Notes under the pieces: model-generated
The model's input: the letters and a program-made list of their open reading frames with translations, nothing else
Told to the model about the DNA's origin: nothing
Databases searched by the model: none
Program-made: the position numbers and the translations under genes
Shown: positions 11,256 through 22,630 of the stretch, in pieces
Position numbering within the stretch: position 1 is the first letter of the stretch
How the letters are laid out: every line of letters starts with the position of its first letter
Source of the DNA: Datisca glomerata
Lineage: Eukaryota > Streptophyta > Magnoliopsida > Cucurbitales > Datiscaceae
Length of the DNA: 64,000 nucleotides
Direction: 5' to 3'
Assembly (NCBI GenBank): GCA_003255025.1
Contig: QANY01002375.1
Span: forward strand, 1,364,001-1,428,000

Positions 11256-13865
11256 ATGCCACAACAAGATGATGAATCAGAGGTTGTCTTCCTTAAGAAA
11301 CAACTTGAAGCTTCAGTTACCAGAAATGACTTGCTAGTTAAACAAAATCAGGAATTAAGGCAAGAAATAACTCGTCTAACAGCACAGGTAAGTTCCCTTA
11401 AAGCACATAACAATGAGAGGAAATCCATGCTATGGAAGAAACTGCAGAAATCCGTTGATGGTACCTATAATGAAGCACTTCCACAGAAGCCATCACTTAT
11501 GGATAATAATGCAGTTAAGCATGGAAATCCAGCAGCAGTAAAGAAACCAAGTTCAAGACCAGACTACCAAGAATCACCAGCCGGAAAAGAACCGTTACAG
11601 CAATCAAAACCCCAGCCAAAGCCTAATTCAACTACAAACAGGACACTTTTGGCACCACCACCACCACCTCCACCATTAAAGTCAGTGGTTGGATCGAAAG
11701 CTATTCGTCGAGTGCCAGAAGTATTGGAGCTGTACCGTTCACTTACCAGGAGAGATGCCCAAAAGGAAGGCAAGAGCAATACTACAGGACTTCCTGCAAT
11801 GGCATTTACTAAGAATATGATTGGAGAAATTGAGAACCGCTCAGCTTATCTTTCAGCTGTAAGTTTTCTAAAAGCTTTCGTCTTTCATATTTAATCATCT
11901 GAAGGAATAATTAGCCATTAGCAACTCAATCATTGAACAGATAAAATCAGATGTTGAAGCACACGGAGAATTCATCAATTTCTTAATCAAAGAGGTCGAG
12001 TCTGCAGCGTATAAAGAGATTTCTGACGTCGAAACGTTTGTAAAATGGCTGGATAAGGAACTGTCATCATTAGTTGATGAAAGGGCAGTACTGAAGCATT
12101 TCCCAAATTGGCCAGAAAGAAAAGCAGATGCACTTAGAGAAGCTGCTTTTAGCTACAGAGACACGAAGAACCTTGAAACTGAGATTTCTTGCTTTGAGGA
12201 CAACCCAAAAGAGCAGATGGATCAAGTTCTTAGACGAGCACAAACATTGCAAGACAGGTGAGTCTGTTAAATTTATGGGAATTCCATAACTACTGCTTGA
12301 ATAACATGAATATTTACATTATCAGATCTGATATTTACAGGTTGGAGCAGAGCATTAACAACATGGAAAGGATGAGAGATGGTGTTAGCAAGAAGTACAA
12401 GGATTTTCAGATCCCCTGGGAATGGATGATGGACACAGGGTTGATTGGTCAGGTAGGTCGCAAGGAAAACTTCTTATAACATTCTCTTTAGTTTGTTTAA
12501 ATGACACGAACAGTCTCTCAATTTTAGAATAACACAGACCTCTCTTATTTTAAGATTTCATTAACGAATAAAGTCTAAAACATTGTATCTTACAGTAACG
12601 CCGTTGAAACAAATTTTAAAATCAGATTTGCCCTAATTGTTTTTGTAAAGTCTGAGTGTTCGAAATCTAACCCAATTATTTTCAGATTTAAAATTACATC
12701 CTTTCTTCTTTTAAATTATTTTCAGAAACTTTTTTCAGATTCTAAATCAACTATTGAAGAAAATCGTTACGTGTATCTTTATACTTTCGTAGAGAAAGTA
12801 ACGATATTCTAACTGAGTAGACTATAGTAACTTGATGGAAGATTTTTTATTACATGACCTTAGGATAACTACATTTTAGAGCAGACCTATTCTTAATTCA
12901 ATTCAATTAACCGTATACTCCTGAACCCTACGAATTACTTTAGAACAACGATGATAGGTATTATTTCATCATTGGATGTAGATGAAGTTAAGTTCAACGA
13001 GGCTTGCAAAGGAATACATGAAAAGGATCACTCAAGAACTTCAATCTAATGAATGCTCCCAAGACAAACTCCTGCTTCAAGGAGTTCGGTTCGCTTATAG
13101 GGTACACCAGGTAAAGCCAGACTCTTGACCATTTTTATTTTGAGAAGGAATAATTCTACAACGATCAACTTTTAAGTGACATTATGATGTGACAATCATT
13201 TATACGTTATTATTTTATAACTCATTAAAATGATTTGACAAATTAACCTATGATTATCACATCATTTCATCACTTACAATTTGATCAATTACTTAACCAG
13301 TGTAAAATGAAAACTCTTTATTTAAAAAATGTCAAATAAGCTCATTTTGTTAGAAAAAAGTTACTACAAATGTGCAAGGACAAAATTATACCTATGACTA
13401 ATGCAACCCCCAAACATTTAACTAAGCTAAAACATAAACCGATCAAGGATGTTTCTGGTTTAAGTAAATTTATGTTTCAATATTAAAAAATTAGCTTTAT
13501 GTTTTCATAAAAAAAACAATGGGTAATTTTAGTCTTACATATTATTAACCGAAATTAGTTTGATATTTAATGATTGAGTCTGTTATGTTTTAGTTATTAA
13601 AATTTAACATAAAATGAGATCTAAGTCATTTTTCAAACTAAAGATGTGTAAGTGTCATTTAAACAAACTAGAAGAAAGAAATAACAAGAGTAATTTCCCT
13701 CTCTTTTTCTCTTTTATCTGCACTCAGCAATCTGTTATTTTATTACTTATTCAATGGAGAATAGTTAACACTCAGAACATTCAGTTTGCAGGAGGATTTG
13801 ATGGTGAAGCAACACTAGCATTCCAAGAATTAAAGCAGGCAGGAATAGGTGGACAGAGAAAATAG
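11256..13865 (+). CDS. CHUP1-like protein, 413 aa, five exons
   Basis: Coding exons are 11256-11858, 11941-12257, 12341-12452, 12982-13110 and 13785-13865. All introns are GT-AG and the phases join without a stop. The product starts with a coiled-coil/leucine-zipper stretch (about residues 8-50, ending LTAQVSSLKAHNNERKSMLW), then a low-complexity linker, a run of seven prolines (134-140), and the conserved C-terminal domain from RVPEVLELYRSL (about 152) to the end. That domain includes AFTKNMIGEIENRSAYLSA, FPNWPERKADALREAAF, IPWEWMMDTGLIGQ and RVHQFAGGFDGE. In the family, CHUP1 itself is about 1000 residues and links chloroplasts to actin. This copy lacks the long N-terminal part and matches the short CHUP1-like class, whose function is less clear. 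The last acceptor was chosen at 13783-13784 because it gives the conserved HQFAGGFD; the alternative AG eight bases later (13791) would break it. It converges on the eL41 gene. Confidence 0.9.
12483..12575 (-). repeat. Inverted partner of the intron 4 repeat, in intron 3
   Basis: The reverse complement contains GTGTCATTTAAACAAACTA preceded by GTC(A/T)..TTCT-type DNA, matching the end of the repeat at 13590-13680 in intron 4. The two lie in opposite orientation on either side of exon 4 (12982-13110). Confidence 0.5.
13320..13680 (+). repeat. Dispersed repeat in intron 4 of the CHUP1-like gene
   Basis: Second copy of the repeat at 10175-10545, in the same orientation. It ends in GTGTCATTTAAACAAACTA, a word also found inverted in intron 3. 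It looks like a decayed non-coding transposon; ends and target duplication are not clear. Confidence 0.5.
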
Positions 13866-14560
13866 ATTAAAATCAAGACACCGTAATTCCTACGGTGATA
13901 CTCACAGTATACTGACGCAATGTAATGGTTCAATATCTTGTAGCAAACAGTATATAGTAGCACATATCGCTTAAGATTAAGCTCAAGCACTTTTCTGGTA
14001 TTGTTCTCTACTAAATCCTTTGAAATGAAGAAACTACCATTTACTTCTATATCCAACGAAATTCCACACCTACTTCAACTACAATTGAAAATTATTTTTT
14101 GAATTGATCCTCAACAACCGTTTCTACTAAAAATTATTTGCTAAAGTCACAGTCACGCACTCAGGCAAGAACCAAAACTTGCTGGGAAAACAGGGAGAAA
14201 TAGAACAAATACCGATACAGTTTCTTGCTTCCACCTAAGAGTGTTATTATGGACTTACACACTAAAGTCTACACCCATCCTTTGTGTTAGACAGCCATAA
14301 CGGAAAATAACTTTAGTTTCTTTGGGTCTAGAAACCCTTCATTGGCAATTACAATGCATAATATTAAGTAATATATGAAAGCCATATAAGGTGCATAGCT
14401 TACTACTTATAATAAAAAAAATGAAATTGATATTTTGACCTTTAAGATTCTATTTATGTACTTCCAAGTTCCAATAGGCTTGATCTCTGAGCTACACAAT
14501 CGTTAAGTTGCAAATCTAAACTGCAAAGTTAAGCCTAAAGTAGACAATCAAGTTAGGTAA
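13866..14560. other. Convergent 3' flanks of the CHUP1-like and eL41 genes
   Basis: No additional gene is seen. The stretch should hold both 3' untranslated regions; no poly(A) signal can be singled out among several A-rich words. Confidence 0.4.
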
Positions 14561-14835
14561 TCAGCCATCAAATCTTGTCAAATGAAAGGGAGGAAACGCA
14601 GAAAGAACCTACAAAATAATACCGGCAAAAGCGAATAGATTAACCATTGCCATATTGATAAAAAAAGTGGATCTCAGGACAGCCAATTCTGATCATATAG
14701 TATAGCAAAAATGTATTTGGCGCCAAGAAATCAAGATAATACAAAATGTCTAGCCATAAAAAACAACCTAGGAAACAAATAAGCAACAAAAGCCATGAGA
14801 TGGAAGTCCCTTCTAAAAGAGTTCAAAGTAAGCTG

Positions 14836-14884
14836 CGGCTTACTACTTCGATCTCTGCCACAGCTTACTACTTGGATCTCTGCC
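14836..14884 (-). repeat. Tandem duplication of the eL41 3' coding end
   Basis: Two 24-base copies with a 25-base step (14836-14859 and 14861-14884) differ at two positions. The upstream copy on the gene strand is the real end of the CDS; the other is in the 3' untranslated region. Confidence 0.85.
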
Positions 14885-15116
14885 TCATCTTTCGGCGCTT
14901 TCTCTTCAACCTCCTCATGCGCTTTTTCTTCCACTGAAAGCACATAGAAAATAGTCATGATTCAGAACATAGAAACTCATCCGTAATCATCCGTAGGACT
15001 TTGGACTTATATTTTTAGGTGTGGAAAGCAATAGCAAGTGAATCGACACTAATAAAAAAACGCGTATTTCGCTAGAATTACGCTAAATAGTGTCATAAGA
15101 ACACCTTTGCTCTCAT
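14868..15116 (-). CDS. RPL41: Large ribosomal subunit protein eL41, 25 aa, two exons
   Basis: Exon 1 (15105-15116) gives MRAK. After a 171-bp GT-AG intron (14934-15104), exon 2 (14868-14933) gives WKKKRMRRLKRKRRK, then MRQRSK and TAG. This is the full 25-residue eL41, among the smallest and most basic eukaryotic proteins, a component of the 60S subunit near the subunit interface. The intron after codon 4 uses donor AAG/GTGTTC and acceptor TTTCAG/TGG. The start is fixed by the conserved MRAK and by the context GCCATG. Upstream lie a telo-box and site II words typical of plant ribosomal protein promoters. Directly after the stop, a 25-bp step repeats the last codons plus stop as a tandem duplication. 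A longer frame on the same strand covering exon 2 (to 14958) reads a different phase and is a shadow. Confidence 0.93.
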
Positions 15117-15202
15117 GGCGACTCGGCGAACTGGTGTTGATCGAAGGTTGCGCAGCCTGCGTTGTAAAGACTAATGCCGAAAGATCTACCGAGACTTATA
15201 GC

Positions 15203-15250
15203 AAACCCTAGTCATTATTGGGCTGAAAACCGGCACGGCAAACTCAGCCC
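15203..15250 (-). promoter_or_regulatory. Telo-box and site II elements of the eL41 promoter
   Basis: AAACCCTA at 15203-15210 is a telo-box. TGGGCT at 15219-15224 and AGCCC at 15246-15250 are site II-like words, 85-135 bases upstream of the eL41 start codon. This pairing is characteristic of plant ribosomal protein and proliferation-linked promoters; binding here is inferred. Confidence 0.6.
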
Positions 15251-15259
15251 GTTAAAGTC

Positions 15260-16670
15260 AGACCAGTGTTTCTGTGTCCGGAAATTGGGTAATGCTACAA
15301 CTAGGGCTCCGTTTAGTTTGAACCTAGAGTTGGAATTCTAAAAGTAATTAATTGAAGGGTTAAATACGGAACTAGCCCACAATAAAAAAAATGAGGAAGA
15401 GAATAACTTAAAAAGTAATAAATTACATAAATGATCGAATTTTATAATGGACCAACATGAAAACCTAACAAAAATACTCTTACTAACAAAATGAAGCCTT
15501 GATTCTCTCACGTAGCATTTCTGCAAAAGTTCACAAAGAAAAAACACCCTAGCCCCAAGCTTTCTCAAGCGGTGATTTTATGAAACCCATCGAAATGACA
15601 TGTCCGCTGTAAAATCTAAGAGAAAATCATCGAAAAACTTCAACACAAACCTAAATCACAGCAAATCGTTACGAAAGCTACATCTATGCAACGCAACGTT
15701 CAAATCGCTTTGTAAGATGAAATTTCAGTTTTCATATATAACAGTCTATTTCCTAGTGACTTTTCATCATTATATCTTTTTTTAATCATTGTTCTTCATT
15801 TCGTATGTAATAGTAACCTTCAAAAATTTCATCACGAAAATCTCTGACTCACGGTAAATTTTTTAACTTCAATGTACTCATTGATTTTCGTTCTATATTA
15901 TGTTACTTAAGTTCATTGCTGGTATATTTAGTTATTTATTCATACTGAAGTTCAACACTCGTATATTTAGTAACTGATTTAAACTGAAAATCATTTCTGG
16001 TATGCGTTACTGATTTTCAGAGACAGAGGTATAGAGATTCATGTGATTGACGATAGTAAAACAACAAATGGTATATATTTATATATTAACTTTAACTTTA
16101 TTGATTGCATATTGTTCATTGTGTAAGCATGCTTAATTGTATGCTTAAATGTACAAACTGACATGTGAAGTAGTATATTGAAGTATTGAGATTGCAATGA
16201 CACAACAATACTATATATATAAGCTAATAGTATATAAACATATAGTAATTTCTTGTTGATTAGCATTGTTATGTTTAATTGAGCGCATAAGTTATATTTG
16301 CATTTGTATATTGTTATTTTCTCTCAGTATATAGACAGTTATTCTAGTGAAGTATAGTTTATGTTTCATGTATTATACAAAACATATAGGCAGCAGAATA
16401 TTTATGTTTACTCGTAGTATATAATCAATGACTGTTTGGTAAGATATAAATATTTATTTGAGAAAATAAACTATGTTGCAGTAGTATATTAATGAATACT
16501 GTAAGTAAATGTACAAGATGACTACTGTGAAAGTATTATGTTGTAGTAGTGTGACTGCAATGAAAGATGTATATGCATGTAGTATGCATGCGTGTGTGTG
16601 TCTATAGTATATAACCATATATTAATAAGTGTAACTTCAATGTACACTACTGCTTTAATGTTCATAGTGT
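15260..16670. other. Intergenic, AT-rich flank of the Mutator-like pseudogene
   Basis: ORFs at 15338-15568 (-), 15600-15785 (+) and 16039-16266 (-) have no recognisable domain. The part from about 15900 is rich in tatata and GTATATT words, like 28810-29040 on the other side of the transposase pseudogene, so it may be untranslated or terminal DNA of that element. Confidence 0.4.
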
Positions 16671-16675
16671 TAGAT

Positions 16676-16832
16676 CACTTACATGTATCAGAAAATTTTG
16701 CAGAAGACTCCTCTGGAGATCCACAGATCATATCAATATCTCCATTCTTAGCCATCCAAGCTTTATAGTAACTTATATTAATGTTGTGTTTCACAAGCAT
16801 GTGATGAATAATGTCCTTAAGTTGTGTGCGAT
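16676..16832 (-). pseudogene. Mutator-like transposase, 3' piece (separated by an insertion)
   Basis: The - strand reads TQLKDIIHHMLVKHNINISY followed by YKAWMAKNG and GSPEES, a pattern of the segment just before the catalytic domain of MuDR-type transposases. The frame reaches a GTAAGT splice-donor-like site at 16682-16677 and a stop at 16675-16677. No DDE catalytic domain follows at lower coordinates. The 5' piece lies at 28000-28801; the two were separated by the Ty3/gypsy element, and the frame is continuous if the insertion and one copy of the 5-bp duplication are taken out. Confidence 0.8.
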
Positions 16833-18091
16833 TGTTACGATTTTTCTAAAATGCAAGTGTATTCTATCGTCGTCATAATTTTTATGAAAATAGAGTATCG
16901 TCCACATGATTGATTGATATTAAAATACTTCTAATATACTAATTGAGAATGATGAAAAGTTTGAAGTTTTTAGTTAAACTAAAATGATAAATGTTTGATA
17001 AAAATAAATAATTCAAATTTGAATAGATAAATGATATAGTAATTTTTATTTCACCAAATCAAACATACTCAAAATTTTAAAACTCAATCAATCAATGTTT
17101 ATCAAATTATTGTCAGTCAATTTCTCTTAAGTAATTATCAATCTTTCTCAAGCATCAATAACAATGAATCAAAAATACTAATCTCACATCTCTCAATATT
17201 CAATAAGTTGAACTCATTAAACACATGAAATTATAATTGCTACACTAGATCCATGATTATCTTTAACTTATAAAATTCTAATGGTGTTATAAACAAAGTC
17301 AAATTTAATCATGACTTCCCAACCTCAGAATTAAATCTAAAATCATTCAATAGTTGGTCAGACGATCACAAGCATTAAGAATAGATTATAATACTCAATA
17401 ATATTGAATAAACATCGATTAGATTGAAAATCAAAATTTATGAACAATCATGGTTCAGTTAGGTCGTAACCCTAGATAAAAATTTTAGAACATACTAGAA
17501 TATGAAAATATTCTACTAAAATTCATGAACATAGAGAAAAGAGAGAAGAAAAACTAGATTTTGAGGATCAATTTGAAGTTGAGATCCATTTTCATGTTCG
17601 ATCTTCTTGGTCTCCCCTCCAAGAGCTTTCTCCTCTACCTCTCACGTCCAAAAGTCACTAAAAACCTCAAATATTCTATTTATACACCAGGATTTGATAA
17701 GGGTAAAATTGGACTAAAAATCAGAAATAACAATTCATTATCACGTCACTGTCACAGCGCTGAAAGCCAACGTCACGGCGCTGAAAGCCAACGTCGCGGC
17801 GCTGAAAGCCAGCGTCGTGACTTTGGCGTTCTGGATCTCTTGATGCCACGCCAACATCGCGACGTTGGCTTTCTGTACAGATTTTTTAGCGTCTAGCGTC
17901 GTGACGTTCCCCTTTTATATAAGTCCGCTCTTTTCTCGATTTATCCGCATTTTTGCCTTCCAAATCAATCGAAATGCACTAGAATATTTTACCTACAAAA
18001 TAAAAGTAAAACAAACATAAATCAAATAATAAAACTCAAAGAGCTAAAAAATTAAAGTTAAGATTATCTAAAATATGAGTTACACTCGTCA
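16833..18091 (-). repeat. Left (3') LTR of the Athila-like element
   Basis: 1259 bp, alignable throughout with the right LTR. It ends TGTTACGA on the + strand at 16833 and TCGTCA at 18091. The excess length relative to the right LTR lies largely in a GC-rich minisatellite at 17745-17900. The purine-richest DNA on the - strand just inside it (18097-18125) is a weak candidate polypurine tract. Confidence 0.85.
17745..17900 (-). repeat. Minisatellite inside the left LTR
   Basis: A 20-base unit close to CGCTGAAAGCCAACGTCRCG is repeated about three to four times, in DNA far more GC-rich than its surroundings. The right LTR has only a single diverged copy of this kind (about 27750-27800). A related GC-rich stretch occurs within the element at 21150-21235. 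Confidence 0.75.
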
Positions 18092-19482
18092 AATACTCTC
18101 GACTTAACTTTTTTCTATTCCTCGTGCAAAACAAAACATAAAAAAATCAAAACAATAAAACATTAAACACTAATTCTAAAAAAATACGGAACAAATGATG
18201 AAATATTTTGACAAACTAAACATGCATAAGAGATTACAAAAATAGTGATAACCCGAGAAAAACTTCTGAATTGTGATCGTGTAGAATTCCAACACAAATA
18301 CTAACTTACATTACACCTTGAAAAATCCTGAGTGGGTGTGTGTCGCCTTAAGTCGCTAGCTTCTTAATCTTAAATGAGTGTATGCAACCAAGTCTTATAA
18401 AACTGGATCTATTAATCTATTACTAGATTAGAACTCTATAGGCCAATTTTTCATGTCACTCTCCACTAATGTAGACAAACCACAACACTTAGTATCAATA
18501 GGACTTTCGTAGGCTTGTATTTATTGAGACACCCTTTCGAGCTTAGTTACTCAAGTCCAAGAGGCTACGAAATCAATCTTATTCACATTTTTTTTAATAA
18601 ATCAACCAAATCCCTCCAATTCACCCTGATTGTCATAGCTCCAAGTATTTTCCTAGAACATCTAAAAGCTATGAGTAAAAAGAGGTACTAGGGAACACTT
18701 TTTATAAGGTTAGGAAATTGTCATGGGTGATAAAAAAAATATAGTTATTTAGGCTCAACAGGCATGACTAAGGAAACAATTATGCACATGTTGACTTGAA
18801 AAGCTCAAACGGTCCAAAGATGACCCAAATCATGTCCTAAGTATAGTGTAGCATAAAATTTCATCTCGAGCAACAATCAAACTAGTTTTAGAGTTATTAT
18901 GAGATGATACTGATTTATTAAGTCACATAAACATTCTCTAAGCAAAAAGATTAAACGCTCAAGGCTGGGTGCTCAATATGCCAAGACTTTCTAGTGAAAT
19001 GTAAATTAGAAAATAGTTCAAACACACAAGATACACAAAATTCATCATTTTTCAAAGCTATCAATAATTCAGAACCAATCTCACCATAGACGTTAGTGAT
19101 GCTACTACAAATCGTCAAATCTTTTTATTAAAATAAACTACAAAACAAATAAATAAATGATACTACGAAGCAAATAAAAGAAAATAAAAGAAAACAATGA
19201 TATTAAAAACACTACCCCCAAAGCTAAAATTTGCATTGTCCTCAATAAAAAAAAATGTAAAATAAGCAAAGTAAAGAGGACTTCCCTGAATGCGAATTAG
19301 CTTTTCTTATCATTATCCTCATCCTTATTCATGTTGTCTTCATATGGTGGTAAAGGTGGGAAACCCGATGCTTGTGGAAGTGGTTATATTGTACCTCTAA
19401 AATTTAATACGCACTAGCTCATCATTTCTGATCAAGCAGTACATCATTCGACATTGTAATTGTGCATTTGTTGTATTCCTTG
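18092..19482. other. Non-coding 3' region of the Athila-like element
   Basis: Between the env-like remnants and the 3' LTR I find no frame of interest, which is usual for Athila elements. Confidence 0.5.
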
Positions 19483-20483
19483 CTAAACGTCATGCAGTTC
19501 ATTCCAATAGTCAGCTGGTCTGGTGTCCATTGAGTTGGCTCCACTAGAGGATAATGGACGGTTGGCGGCTCTTTGACGCTGTCGGTGGGAAGGACCGGCT
19601 CTAGGATTTCGTTCTTCAGCTGGATCCTTATACTGGCAAATAGTCATGGTGCTAATGGTCTTCATGTGATGCATTAATGATTTATAAAGTTCTCCTGTGA
19701 CATAAACATTTCTGCACAACCCAATGATTAAGCTCGGTACATAAAGTGCACCCTTTTAAAAAAAGGTACAATCTAAGATGGAGTTGGAGATGATCCGTCC
19801 TATATCAATGGACATGCATGTCATTATCGCATAGATTAGGATGGCACGATCCTTAGTAATGTCGCTTGTGTGCGACACCATTATCAATCGGGCAACGACA
19901 AAGTAATTCCAAGCCTTGGTGTTCTTGTCTAGAGCACTTGCTTTGATGTTGTTAGGTTCCACACTAACCTTCGTCAACCATTGTGTCCCAGGCACACATA
20001 ACGTGTTGATCACTACATCTAAGTCCACATCCTCTTGTACAAAACTAGAATATTCATCATGCTTAATGTCAGGGAGAGAGTAGTATTTATGGATTGTTTT
20101 AGCAGAAAAACACACTCGTTTTGTCCTTATAAAAACCACTCTCTTTTGTGTAAGAATGCGTTAGCATAAAATTCATGAACCAAAGAAACTACACCAGCCT
20201 AAGGTGCACGATAAAAATTTAACCAACCCCACCACGTTATGTCATTAATTAGGGGAAAGTGTGTGGATTCCACATCAAAACCTATTTCTGGAATATTGTG
20301 CTTATTAAGAATAATTGTCATCAACCGCTCATAAAACGTCGGGCTCTCAATGAAATTTGGATTATAAGTGAGTGTGGATGGTTCTGCTCTTTTTTTGTTT
20401 CTTTGAGGTACGTGGTTGATAACTTTTAGGTGCCATGGAGATAATGAAATACCATAAAATTGAACACAAGCAACAAAATCCAA
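19483..20483 (-). pseudogene. Post-integrase env-like/plant transposon-protein region
   Basis: Three - strand frames (20199-20483, 19756-20139, 19483-19719) read in order as pieces of one protein. The first ends INDITWWGWLNFYRAP, and the second contains LCVPGTQW and DRAILIYAIMTCMSIDIGRI. The third has YKDPAEERNPRAGPSHRQRQ and looks like a charged tail. Such proteins are found downstream of integrase in Athila-like elements and are often listed as putative plant transposon protein; the role is unknown. Stops and frameshifts separate the pieces. Confidence 0.6.
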
Positions 20484-21775
20484 CTCTATACTTATGCTTT
20501 AACCCACTTAGTGGCGCAATCACCACTCAAATCAACAACAAATTCAGTAACACTTCATTGATGAATTTTATCAAACACTTAATGAGCACTCCAAAAGCTT
20601 GTGAAGAAAGTGTCTAGATTTATCCTCAATCTACAACCCAAATCAAAAGATTTCCACAAGCAATAATTTTAAACAAATAATAACCAGCCCAACCACCAAA
20701 AACCTTTAAATACTCAACCCAAAGACCAAATCTCAAGATTTAGAGACTTACTTTTTAAGAAGAGAACATAAACGCTTGATGAGAAGAAAAAATCTTTGTT
20801 GATGCTCCAATGTGTCTTCACAAAACTCCAACCTCCGTCACTGGTGTATTTCCGATGAAAAAAATCCGGCCAAAGATCTAGGTTTCAATAATGGAGAGAT
20901 TTGTGAAGAATAGATTTGAGGAGGTAGAAGGGATGAGATATAGTGAAAGAGAAGTGTATAAAGTGTAGGCTTTTGAATTTTGAAATGGAGAAATTGAAGT
21001 TTAGATTTGGGGGATAGGTTAAGAGTTGTAGAGATGAGATAGGAAAAGGGAAATATTTTAGGAGATGAGATAGGAAAAGGGAAATATTTTAGGAGATGAG
21101 ATAAAGGTAGGGAGAGTGGGGTGTTTTAAAAGAATATGGGAGGGAAAAAAGACGCGACAGCATCGCGGCGCTTGCGTTCTATACTGGGGGCTTATGAGCT
21201 AGTGTCGCGACACTGAAATCCACCATTGCGACGCCAAGCATACTGTCTAGATCTCAATTTTTTTAATAAAAAAATAAAACAAAAAAAATAAAGGTATAAA
21301 TCGGGTTGTCTCCCGGTAACACTTGCTTTATTGTCGTCAGTCGGCCGAAATGCCGATGATCAAGGCGAGTCTAACATAACTGTGGTCTTTTCTTAATCAA
21401 TATGATTATCAAAATATGGCTTCACTCGCTGTCTATTGACCTTAAAATTTCCCTTTTTCTGGATGATGTAGCTCTATTGTGCCATGAGGGAAGACCTTTA
21501 CTATAATGAATGGACCTGACCATCGGGACTTAAGCTTTCCAGGAAACAACCAAATTTGGGAGTTGTATAGTAACACTTTTTGGCCAAGAGACAGTTCATT
21601 TCAAATGATGTGCTTGTCATGCCACTGTTTGGTACGTTCCTTATACATTCGAGCATTTCCATAAGCACTTTGACGTAACTCATCTAATTCATTAAGTTGA
21701 AGGCGTTGTTTGTCACCGATGGCTTATAGGTTAAAATTCAGCTTCTTAATTGCCCAGAATGCTCTATGATCTAAT
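20484..21775 (-). other. Spacer between env-like region and integrase
   Basis: Mostly non-coding. It has a 36-bp tandem duplication near 21025-21100 (AGGAGATGAGATAGGAAAAG), a GC-rich patch at 21150-21235, and between 21300 and 21775 broken frames that probably belong to the C-terminal part of integrase (for example 21501-21683). Confidence 0.5.
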
Positions 21776-22555
21776 TCAACTGGTAAATGACATGCTTTTC
21801 CAAAAAACTAATCGGTAAGGAGACATTCTTATCGGTGTTTTAAAAGTAGTCTGATATACCCAAAGAGCATCATCAAGTTTCTTCGACCAATCTTTTCTTG
21901 AAGCATTCATCGTCTTTTCGAGAATCCACTTTAATTCCCTGTTAGAAGTCTCTACTTGATCACTCGTATGAGGATGATGAGCTGTGACAATCTTATGTGT
22001 GACCCCATGTTTTACTAAAAGAGCTTCAAATTGCTTGTTGCGAAAATGTGTACCTTCATCACTTAATATTGCTCTTGGAATTCCAAAACGGGTGAAGATA
22101 TTTTTCCATAAGAAATTCACAACTACCCTTGAGTCATTTGTTGGAAGAGCCACTGTTTCCACCCACTTGGAGACATAGTCTACGACCACTAGGATGTAGA
22201 AGTTGCTGAAAGACGATGGAAAAGGTCCCATGAAGTCGATGACCCATACGTAAAAAATGTCTACCTCCAAGATGCTATTTAGAGGCATTTCATTTCGGCA
22301 TGAAATATTCACAGTTCATTGGCATCGATCGCAGGTAGCAACATAAGCATGAACATCCTTGAAAAGAGTAGGCCAATAAAACCCCGATTGAAGAATCTCA
22401 GCGACCATTCGATTGGTACCAAAATAATCACCATATTCTGAGGAATGATAATGGTGAAAGATACTTGTTTTCTCTTTCTCTAGAACACATAACCTAATGA
22501 TTTGGTCTGGATAATGCTTGTAAATAAAAGGGTCTTGCCAATAGTGATGCTTCAC
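21776..22555 (-). pseudogene. Integrase of the Athila-like element
   Basis: Two adjoining frames. The first (22316-22555) holds the zinc-binding region: HYHSSEYGDYFG and later CDRCQ, where the second histidine expected in the family is changed. The second (21776-22312) holds the catalytic core with the three acidic residues in [20 protein letters not shown] and [10 protein letters not shown], so the D-D-E triad is still visible. The two frames are split by a stop at the junction and the C-terminus is broken. Confidence 0.85.
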
Positions 22556-22630
22556 ATCTTATAGAAATCTCTTCATGTGTTGGCTAGATTGATCCGAAGG
22601 GAGTACATTACTAGCCAAGTAATTGGCAAA

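Noticed and set aside
14731..14958. 75-residue acidic - strand ORF overlapping the eL41 exon
   Set aside because: It reads eL41 exon 2 and the intron end in another phase; the conserved 25-residue protein in the alternative phase explains the sequence better.
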